A stretch of DNA of 20,938 bases from a virus, in the IMG/VR virus record IMGVR_UViG_3300046656_000178, positions 1-20,938 of that record. One strand, written 5' to 3'. The notes under the pieces are model-generated. The model searched no databases. It was not told where the DNA came from and saw nothing but the letters and a program-made list of their open reading frames with translations. The translations under genes and the position numbers were made by a program. Numbering within the stretch: the first letter of the stretch is position 1; each line of letters starts with the position of its first letter. Positions 5,940 to 14,100 of this stretch are shown piece after piece.

Positions 5940-8726
5940 GTGCCCTCGCTCAAGCAAGTCGGGTTCAGCGGCGGCATCATCAGCCCACAGCTCCGTGGTC
6001 GAACAGATCAGACGAAGTACGCGGGCGGGCTCAAGACCTGCGATAACTTCATCGTCACCCGATTCGGCTCTGCTGAGAATCGTTCGGGATCGGTATTCGA
6101 CGGAGAAGTGAAAGACAGCACGCAGAAGATTCGGGAAATCCCGTTCATCTTCAATGCGACCGTCTCGTACATGCTGGAGTTCGGAGACAGCTACATCAGG
6201 CCCTGGAAACGCGGCGCTCGGATCGATATCTCAGGTCAGCCGGCCTGGGGCTTCGCGACCATCTATTCCCAGGGGGCCCTCGTCACCTATCTCGGCGTGA
6301 CGTACTGGTCGCGTACGAACGCGAACCAGTTCAACCAGCCTGACATCAGTCCGACGCAGTGGTATCCGCAGGCCGGGGATCTCCTGGAGATCCCGACGTA
6401 CATCCCGCAAGCGGCGCTCGCGGACATGCAATACGTTCAGCAGAATGACATCATGACCGTGGTGAACCAGCTATTCTACCCCGGCGTGCTGAAGCGATTC
6501 TCGGACACCGTGTGGCAATTCGGGCAGTTCGTGAACAGCACTGGCATCGACGCGCCGACCGGCGTCACGCTGGTCATCGGTGTCGGGCCATCTCCATCTC
6601 CAGTTGCGCCTGCCGTTGGGACAGCGGTCGGTGGGGATGGGGCAGGAGCCAAGAGTCAATATGTAGTGACCGCTTGGACCGTAGGACCGGCGGCAGAAGG
6701 CGCCCCCTCCGCGGTGATGACGGCCACCGTCGGTGCTGCGACGGCTGCATTCCCGGTGGTGGTCACTTGGGGGAACGTGGCCGCAGTGGACGGATATGCT
6801 GTCTACAAGAAAAATCTCGTCGGGATATTCTACATCGTCGCCGTCATCAAGACCGGAGTGCTGACCTTTACCGATACCGGGATTCAGCCAGCCGTGCCGC
6901 TGCGGAAGCTCCAGGATGTCCCGACCGGGACGATCCTATTCGACTATGTGGTGACGGCGGTCAGCTCCATCAACGGCGCGGAATCCCTTGCCAGTGCTTC
7001 TGCGACGGGACTCGGAAATACTCCAACGGATGCGAATCCGAATGTGATTTCCTGGAACGCCGTCACTGATGCGAGCAAGTACAACATCTATCGGAAGATC
7101 GCCGGGATCTATTCGTTCGTCGGTTCGACTCCGTTGCTCACCTTCAGCGATCCGAACATCCTACCGGATTCCAACATCCAGCCCCCGGTTCAGCTCCCGC
7201 TATTTGGGTCGGTGAATGATTATCCAGGCGTCGTCGGCTACTATCAGCAGCGGCTCGGATTCGCGAACACCATCAATCAGCCCCAGACCGTCGAGTTCTC
7301 GCGCGTGGGGGCCACCGCTGACTTCAGCGTGTCGACTCCCGTGCAGGAGAATGATGCGGTCCAGTTCACCATCGCTGGCCGCCAGGTGCAGGAAGTTCGC
7401 GCGCTGGTCGACAACGGGAAGCTGATCATCCACACCAGCGGCGGTGAGTATGTCGCGAATGGGAATCAGGCCGGGCAAATCACGCCGACGGCAATCAGCT
7501 TGGCGCAGCAGGGATCGGCCGGTTCTGAGTTCATCCAGCCCGCGGTCATCGGCTCGACCGATCTGTTCGTGCAGGCGCGCGGGACGATCATTCGGGATCT
7601 CCGGTTCTCGATCCAGACGACGAGCTACAACGGGAAAGACCTGACGATCTTCGCTCCCGCGCTATTCGCGAAGTCGAACATCGTCGACATGGACTGGCAG
7701 CAGATCCATAATTCGATCTTGTGGGTCGTGCTCGATACCGGCGTTTTGCTCGGGCTGACCTACATCCCGGAGCAGGAAATCTGGGGCTGGCATCGGCACC
7801 TGACCGGCGACGGGGACAAGATCGAGAACGTGGTCGTGGTTCCTGAAGGCGAGCAGGATGTCGTCTACCTGTGCGTGAAGCGGACCATCAACGGCACCAC
7901 GAAGCGGTATATCGAGCACTTTGCCAAGCGGGAGTTCAATGACATCACGCTCGATGCGATATTCACCGATTCGGCTCTGACCTATGACGGCCGGAACACC
8001 GGGCCGACGACGATGACGCTCACCACCGGCGGAGGCTGGACGCCTGCTGACAACCTCACGCTAACCAGTAGTGTAAACTTCTTCTCGGCCGGCGATGTCG
8101 GGAACATGATCGTCTTGCAGCGAATCGTCGATGGTGTCGTGCTCGATTCGGTTCGACTCGCGATCACCGGCTATACCAGCCCGACCGTCGTCACTGTGCA
8201 GTCGGGCAAGATCGTGCCTACCTGGGCGCAGGCCCTCGCGCTCACGACCTGGGGCAAGGGCGTCCATCAGTTCTCTGGGATCGATCATCTTGAAGGCCGG
8301 ACCATTGGCGGCCTCGGGGACGGCTCCGTAATCCCGGAGACGACGGTCGTCGCCGGGGCGTTTACTACCGCACTGAACTATGTAGTGTTGACAGTCGGGC
8401 TCCCGATCCAAGCCGATCTCGAAACGCTGCCGATCGAGAACTCGCAGGGCGAGACGATCTCGAACAAGAAGGTCTCAGTCATCGAGCTGACCGCGATCTT
8501 CTACGACACCCGAGGTGGATTCTACGGCCAGGACTTCGAGCACCTGCAACCCTTGGTCCAGCGGGCGAACGAGCCTTGGTCGGATCCGACGTTCCTTCTG
8601 ACTGGCCCCAAGCGGATTCCGGTGCAAGGTTCCTGGCAGACGACCGGACAGTTGGCGATCCGCCAATCCGATCCGCTCCCGATGGGTATCAGCGCCCTGG
8701 TGAACACCGTTCAGGTAGGAAACTGA
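5940..8726 (+). CDS. Tail nozzle (tail tubular protein B-like) with Fn3-like insertion
   Basis: 928 residues from GTG, with GGGGG seven bases upstream. The N-terminus FSGGIISPQLRGRTDQTKYA, then CDNFIVTRFGSAENRSGSVF (about 38-57) and IREIPFIFNATVSYMLEFGD (about 66-85), is the 'GG-x-ISP ... Nf-x-V-x-x-G-x-x-xRxG' opening of podovirus nozzle proteins, which form a hexameric tube below the adaptor and gate DNA release. The core resumes after about residue 418 with YYQQRLGFANTINQPQTVEF and SVSTPVQENDAVQFTIAG, also typical. Between, residues about 217-418 hold two tandem Fn3-like domains. C-terminal part (700-928) is beta-rich, with ETISNKKVSVIELTAIFYDT near 840-860. The family is usually shorter (T7 gp12 is under 800 residues); the extra length is largely the Fn3 pair. 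The next gene begins one base after the stop. Confidence 0.87.
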   Translation: MPSLKQVGFSGGIISPQLRGRTDQTKYAGGLKTCDNFIVTRFGSAENRSGSVFDGEVKDSTQKIREIPFIFNATVSYMLEFGDSYIRPWKRGARIDISGQPAWGFATIYSQGALVTYLGVTYWSRTNANQFNQPDISPTQWYPQAGDLLEIPTYIPQAALADMQYVQQNDIMTVVNQLFYPGVLKRFSDTVWQFGQFVNSTGIDAPTGVTLVIGVGPSPSPVAPAVGTAVGGDGAGAKSQYVVTAWTVGPAAEGAPSAVMTATVGAATAAFPVVVTWGNVAAVDGYAVYKKNLVGIFYIVAVIKTGVLTFTDTGIQPAVPLRKLQDVPTGTILFDYVVTAVSSINGAESLASASATGLGNTPTDANPNVISWNAVTDASKYNIYRKIAGIYSFVGSTPLLTFSDPNILPDSNIQPPVQLPLFGSVNDYPGVVGYYQQRLGFANTINQPQTVEFSRVGATADFSVSTPVQENDAVQFTIAGRQVQEVRALVDNGKLIIHTSGGEYVANGNQAGQITPTAISLAQQGSAGSEFIQPAVIGSTDLFVQARGTIIRDLRFSIQTTSYNGKDLTIFAPALFAKSNIVDMDWQQIHNSILWVVLDTGVLLGLTYIPEQEIWGWHRHLTGDGDKIENVVVVPEGEQDVVYLCVKRTINGTTKRYIEHFAKREFNDITLDAIFTDSALTYDGRNTGPTTMTLTTGGGWTPADNLTLTSSVNFFSAGDVGNMIVLQRIVDGVVLDSVRLAITGYTSPTVVTVQSGKIVPTWAQALALTTWGKGVHQFSGIDHLEGRTIGGLGDGSVIPETTVVAGAFTTALNYVVLTVGLPIQADLETLPIENSQGETISNKKVSVIELTAIFYDTRGGFYGQDFEHLQPLVQRANEPWSDPTFLLTGPKRIPVQGSWQTTGQLAIRQSDPLPMGISALVNTVQVGN
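6588..7193 (+). repeat. Two tandem Fn3-like domains coded inside the nozzle gene
   Basis: Codes for residues about 217-418. Copy 1 has YVVTAW near its start, VTWGNVAAVDGYAVYKK in the middle and LTFTDTGIQP at the end. Copy 2 has YVVTAV, ISWNAVTDASKYNIYRK and LTFSDPNILP in the same order. The order of strands and the W ... Y-x-(V/I)-Y-(K/R)-K pattern fit fibronectin type III-like domains. The DNA of the copies is diverged, so the duplication is old or was acquired as a pair. Base use is somewhat more A/T-rich than in the flanking nozzle core (for example aaa, aat and ata codons). Confidence 0.65.
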
Positions 8727-8727
8727 C

Positions 8728-9273
8728 ATGATGGATGCAGGCGCTGGGGGCGGCGAAGGAGCCCCGATCCAATCATCGAGCGGAGGCGTATTCAACGCCT
8801 CGCCGTACATCACCGCCGCGGGCGGGATCCTCTCGGCCTACGGGCACTACAAGTCGGGCCGCTACAACCAGGCGGTCGCCCGGTACAACGCCAGCCTCGC
8901 CCGGATTCAGGCGGCTCAGGCCCTCGAAGCCGGGCGCCAGGGGGAGAACGTTCGGGATCTCAAGAGCCGGCTCGCCCAGGGAGAGATCGCCTCGAACTTC
9001 GCCGGCCAAGGCGTCGTGGTAGGCGCCGGCACCAGCCGGGCGGTCATGGATACCGAAGCCTCGCTGTCCGAGATGGACAAGCTGATGATCGGGATCAACG
9101 CTCGCCGCTCGGCGTTCGGATATCAGTCTGCCGCGGCCGAGCAGGAACAGCGCGGCGAGTTCGCTCGTCGTGAGGGGGACGCCAACGCGATCAGCACGCT
9201 GCTCGACACCGGAGCGCAGCTCGAACTGCAATCGGATCGTGCGTACCAGGGCCGCGGAAGCCAGAACCCCTAG
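8728..9273 (+). CDS. Internal virion protein, T7 gp14-like (ejected core protein)
   Basis: 181 residues; ATG one base after the nozzle stop, with AGGA seven bases upstream. After a short Gly-rich start, residues 30-60 read YITAAGGILSAYGHYKSGRY, a small Gly/Ala hydrophobic stretch followed by RYNQAVARYNASLARIQAAQ, a long Ala-rich amphipathic helix. Then DLKSRLAQGEIASNFAGQGV (about 78-97) and VVVGAGTSRAVMDTEASLSE, and Ala/Glu-rich helix to the end. This matches the small ejected proteins of T7-like and BPP-1-like phages (T7 gp14), which sit in the head core and insert into the outer membrane on infection. The gene order (nozzle, small, medium, giant internal protein) gives independent support. 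Not a classical transmembrane protein; no signal peptide. Confidence 0.8.
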   Translation: MMDAGAGGGEGAPIQSSSGGVFNASPYITAAGGILSAYGHYKSGRYNQAVARYNASLARIQAAQALEAGRQGENVRDLKSRLAQGEIASNFAGQGVVVGAGTSRAVMDTEASLSEMDKLMIGINARRSAFGYQSAAAEQEQRGEFARREGDANAISTLLDTGAQLELQSDRAYQGRGSQNP

Positions 9274-9275
9274 CC

Positions 9276-11156
9276 ATGCCAGCATTCCCTTCGGAACTCC
9301 CGGGTGAACAGGTCCAGGTCCAGCCCACCGCTGGGCTCGGAATGGATGCGACGCCGACGGCCTATGGCGCCGGGATCGGCCGGTCGATCCGCAACATCGG
9401 TGAAGTCGAGAGCAAGCTCTACCGGGACGAGGAAGCCCGGCAGGACAACGTGGCCGTGATGGCCGCCTACAACAAGATGTCTGACTGGACGCTCAAGAAT
9501 CTCTATCACCCCGACACCGGGATCCTGAACAAGAACTTGGGCGCGGACACCGCTCCTGAAGTCGACAAGACCCTGACCGACTACGACGCCACGGTCTCGA
9601 AGGTCCGGTCGGGCCTCGACCCCCGCCAGCAGAGCGCGTTCGACCGCATGCAGCGGGAACACTACTTCCAGGTCAAGCACCAGCTCTATGGCTACGAAGC
9701 AAAGCAGAACCGCGAGTATGCGGATCAGCAGACTTCGACTCTGATCCAGAATCAGCACGATGCCGCGGTGCAGCATGCTCGGATCGGGGATCTCCCTGGT
9801 GATGAATCCAGCGCCTGGGCACACCGGGTTGAAGACAACATCAGCATCTCGAATGCGGCGATCCGAGATTCAGCAGCTCGCAATGGACTGCCCGCCGAAG
9901 CGGTCCAACAGCAGGTACAGGCGAACACCAGCGCGATCCATATGCAGGTGATGAGCGAGCTGATGGCGAATGATCAGACCCAGGACGCCAAAGCCTGGTA
10001 CCAGGAGCATGCCAGCGATCTGATCGGGCGGGATGCGATCCAGGCTGCCCGTATGCTGAAGTCCGGGGAGACCAAGGACGAATCGCGTGCGATCAACGAT
10101 TCGATCCTCGCAGAGCAGCGCACCGAATACGAGAAGCCAGCGGTCCCTGATCCGGCTGGAATCCTCGGAGTCCAGGAGCGGCCGGAGCCGACACTGGCTG
10201 ACGCCCTCGCGCGGCTCGAAGCTCGGAACATCAAGGATACCCCGACCTACGACCAGACGAAGGAGCGCCTGCGCCAGCACTACACGCTGGAAGCCGCCGC
10301 GAAGCATCAGGAGCAGGCCGAGCTGATGCAGCAGGCCGATGACCAGCTTCGCGCTCCGAACAGCAACTTCGACATCTCGGCCGATGTGCTCGGCAAGCTC
10401 GATCCGAAGAACCTGAAGGCGGCTTTGGCAAATCAGAAGAATGCGCGTGAAGGCGGGCTGATCGTCAGTGACGAGAGCACGAAGCTCATGTTGCGGACGA
10501 TGGCGGCCGAGCCTTCGCAATGGGATCAGTTCGCGCAGCTCATTCCCCAGGAGTACGATTCCAAGCTCAACAAGGCGGATCGCGCGGCATTCCTGAACGA
10601 GATCGCCCATGTTCGCGGGCAGGTCGAGAAGCGAGATCAGCGGCTATCCCAGGGCATGGTCGCTACTCAGATCGCTTCCAGAATCTTCCAGGAGAACAGC
10701 CTGACGCTCCCCCAGGGAGCCCCGGGAACGTCCGATGCCCCGGGCGGCGCGAATTACACCGCGATGGCGGCCAAGCGGAATGCCTTCATGGATCAGCTCA
10801 ACCGTTCGGTGAATGCCGATGCGGTAATCAAGAAGCGCGAGCTGAACGAAGAAGAGATCCAGGCGCATGCGAACAAGCTGTTCGCTCAGGTATCCTGGCA
10901 GGCCCCCGCAACGACCTTCTGGGACGAGTTCAAAGCCTATGGCACCCCCGAAGGGAAAGCTGTCGTCATGCGCACGGCTCCAGCGTATCTCGCCCCAGGC
11001 GCGGCGAAGCGGGCCTACCGGATTCAGGATATCCCGATCCACATCAGAACCGCGATGGAGAAGACCTTCCAAGACAAGGGAGTGAAATACGATCCGAGCC
11101 GGATCGTCGAGGAGTACAACATCCAGGTCCAGGAACGTGCCAATGCCCAACCCTGA
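9276..11156 (+). CDS. Internal virion protein, medium (T7 gp15-like position)
   Basis: 626 residues, Gln/Ala/Glu-rich and almost wholly helical, with several long charged helices that could form coiled coils (for example EEARQDNVAVMAAYNKMSDW near 50-69 and ERLRQHYTLEAAAKHQEQAE near 325-345). No enzyme motif, signal peptide or membrane span seen. The place between the small gp14-like protein and the giant internal protein is that of T7 gp15, a periplasmic channel component; sequence resemblance to T7 gp15 itself is not claimed. The N-terminus (GEQVQVQPTAGLGMDATPTA, near 9-28) has the Q-V-x-P pattern common at the start of podovirus internal proteins. The ribosome site is weak (GGAAG too far upstream), so translation probably follows from the previous gene, two bases away. 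Its last bases overlap the next gene. Confidence 0.85.
   Translation: MPAFPSELPGEQVQVQPTAGLGMDATPTAYGAGIGRSIRNIGEVESKLYRDEEARQDNVAVMAAYNKMSDWTLKNLYHPDTGILNKNLGADTAPEVDKTLTDYDATVSKVRSGLDPRQQSAFDRMQREHYFQVKHQLYGYEAKQNREYADQQTSTLIQNQHDAAVQHARIGDLPGDESSAWAHRVEDNISISNAAIRDSAARNGLPAEAVQQQVQANTSAIHMQVMSELMANDQTQDAKAWYQEHASDLIGRDAIQAARMLKSGETKDESRAINDSILAEQRTEYEKPAVPDPAGILGVQERPEPTLADALARLEARNIKDTPTYDQTKERLRQHYTLEAAAKHQEQAELMQQADDQLRAPNSNFDISADVLGKLDPKNLKAALANQKNAREGGLIVSDESTKLMLRTMAAEPSQWDQFAQLIPQEYDSKLNKADRAAFLNEIAHVRGQVEKRDQRLSQGMVATQIASRIFQENSLTLPQGAPGTSDAPGGANYTAMAAKRNAFMDQLNRSVNADAVIKKRELNEEEIQAHANKLFAQVSWQAPATTFWDEFKAYGTPEGKAVVMRTAPAYLAPGAAKRAYRIQDIPIHIRTAMEKTFQDKGVKYDPSRIVEEYNIQVQERANAQP
11131..11134 (+). 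promoter_or_regulatory. Ribosome-binding site deciding the start of the giant internal protein
   Basis: AGGA lies eight bases before ATG at 11143 but only two bases before GTG at 11137. The normal spacing favours the ATG, making a 14-base overlap with the end of the preceding gene. Confidence 0.55.
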
Positions 11157-14100
11157 CCAGGAGGCAGAAGCCGACCAGTTCGCCGCTGGTCTCTCGACTC
11201 GACTCGAACAACAGGCTGCGAATCCTCCGGCCGCCCCGACGGCTGAAGACGAGGATGTCGCTTATCACACCAAGCGGACGGCTGAGGTCGCGGATCAGTT
11301 CGTCGGCGCGCAGAAGGCCCTGCTCGCGTCGAGCTTGTCGGCTGCTGTCGAGTCCAAGCCAGAGCATAAGTCGAAAGTCGTCGCGCTCGCAGACAAGTTG
11401 AACTTGTCGGCGGATGTGGTCGAGCAGAGTTACGACTACCTGAATCAACGCGTCCAGCTCCAGGACGCCGATTACCAGAAGCTCCTGGACCATCATCCCG
11501 AGATGGCGACCTGGCTGACGGTTCCCGAGAACGCTGCGCTATCGCACGACGATCTGCCAGTCCTGCGGATGATGGACAACGTGACTAAGCGGATGGATGG
11601 GAAGCCCCACGATCCGACCGGGATCCTGCCTGACGGCTATATGTTCAAGCCGGATGGCACGATCCGGGGACCGCTTCGGGAAGACGGTAGCGAGCCGACG
11701 GTCTACAAGTCGATCGATTCGCTGCGGGAGAAGTTCCAGCGCGACGAAGCCGATCAGCATGTGACCGACGTTCTGAACGAGCGGCTGGCTGAACATCTTC
11801 AGCGCAGTTCCTGGTTCCCGAACATCGAAGCCGGCGCGGCGTCGTCGATCGCGTCCACGTTCTCGGCCGTCGAATCGATCTTCGGAGAGCCCCGCGGGGC
11901 CGGGGCGGCGCTCGACGCTCGTCGGTTGTTCGAGTCCCAGCTCGCTGCCCAGTCGGCCAGCCAGCCAGGCGTGATCGGCGGCGCAAGTCGAATGATCGGC
12001 TCGCTGATCGGTGACGCGCCGTTGTATCTGTTTGGCGGCGAAGTCGCTGGTGTCACGGATCTGGTGAAGTCGCTGACCGTCGCCAAGGCGCTGGCGACCC
12101 GCCTGCCGGCCGTGGCCCAGAGCGAGTACCTGGCCGATGCCTTCCGAACGGCGGCGGTCTACGCTCCGATCGGCATCCGTAGTGGGATCACCACCGGCCA
12201 GGACGAAGGACTCCAGTTCGGAGTCATCAATGGTCTGATCAACACCTTCGTCCCGGCGGCAGCAGGTTCCCGTCTCGGTATCCCGGCGGCCCTGCTCCAA
12301 GGCGAAGAAGCGATTGCCTCGACGCCGTGGCTCGGGGCGGCTAGTCGGCTCGCGGCGCATGTCGGATCCCAGGGCGGGATCATGGCTGCCACCGAGCTGG
12401 CGAACGCGATCCATGAAGTCACTGCTGGCGTCGATCCTGATGCCCTGAAGTCCGCGAATCTGATCCCTCGCCTGATGCAATCAGGCTTCGCGGGCGGGGT
12501 CTTGGCCGGGGCGTTCCATCTTCCTGGGATGATCCATGCCCAGATGGGCCGCCAGCAGATCGCCGCGCGCGCGGCTCTGCTCGATGCCGACTCCTTGGGC
12601 ACCCTGGTCGAGCTGGCTCAGGCCTCGAAGTTGAATCAGCGCAGCGGTCAGCGGGCGAAGGATCTGCTGGAGAAGCAGCTCGGAGAGACGAACTCGGAAC
12701 GGCACTTCCAGTCGGATGACTGGGAAGGTATCGCCAAGGATGCCGGGATGACCGGCGATGAACTCGCCGCGGCGATGAATGTCGAGGAGCAGTGGCGAGT
12801 CGCCAAGTCCGCGGGCTCGTCGATGCAGGTCAAGACGGCTGATCTGGTCATGGGCCTCGCGGGCATGAAAGAGGAGAAGGGGATCACTTCGATCCTCCAG
12901 GCGTCACGCAAGGCCCCTGAAGCGACCAGTGGTGCCGAGGCGTTGGAGTTCTACAAGACCGCTCCCGGTGAAATCGAAGCTGGCCTGAAGAAGCTGAAGG
13001 AGGACATCGCAGAGGAAGCCGGGCGGGTCACGGAGACTGATCCGATCTATCAGGACTTCCTCGCCAAGGTACTCGACGCCGGGCGTCCGATCCAGGAAGC
13101 CCGGGACGATGCCCGGATCATGGCTGCTCGGTTCAATGTCCGGGCGATCCGTTGGAACGTCGGCGCGGCCGCGCGCGGAGCCCCCGAGCAGGTTCCGTTC
13201 GCAGAGTACCAGAAAAATATCCTCGGGGTCTTCGGGCCCAGGAATCTACCCGAGGCTCTGAAGGAGCCAGCAGACGTGGCGCTGGCCCAGCCAAGCCCTG
13301 AGCAAGAGCTGGCCGGTGGTGGATTCGTCAAGCGCCGCGGCGCGAAGGAGCCAGAGACTCCGACGCCGATCACCGGGGCCAAGGTCCTGCCGGAAGGCGA
13401 ACCGAAGCCCCCGACAGAGCCTCTGAAGCAGCCAGGCAAGAAGACGCCGCGCGGGTACTATGATCCGGTTCGGAAAGTCATCGTCCTGACTGAGCACCAG
13501 AATCTCTCGACGGTGCTCCATGAGATGGGGCACTCGTTCCTGGAACTGATGAACAAGGATGCGCAGGATCCGCTCGCTCCTGAATCATTCCGAACGGACT
13601 TCAAGACCGTGCTCGACTTCTTGGGCGTGAAGTCCTGGGCCGAAGTCGGCAAGGAGCAGCACGAGAAGTTTGCTCGGGCATTCGAGACCTATCTCATGGA
13701 AGGCAAGTCGCCGTCGCCGGAACTTGCCTCCACGTTCCAGCGGTTTGCGATCTGGCTCAAGAATGTCTACCGGGGCATGAAGGGACTGGTCGCGCTGACT
13801 CCTGAAGTCACTTCAGTATTCGATCGCACCTTGGCGACTGACGAAGCTATCGCGCGCGCGAAGGAGGATCTGGGACAGACCAGCACCTTCTTCAAGGACG
13901 AAGCCGACTTCGGTCTAGGGGCCAAGGAATGGGAACGCTACCTGAAGCTGAATCAGCAGGAGAAGGACACGCTCTACGCTTCGGTGTTCCGAGAAGCGAT
14001 GCGGGCGATCCGGCATGAGAATAGCCGGGTCTACGCTCGGGAACGCGCATCGGCTACCGCTCGCGCAACCGATATCATCAACGCCAAGCCGGAGAGCCGG

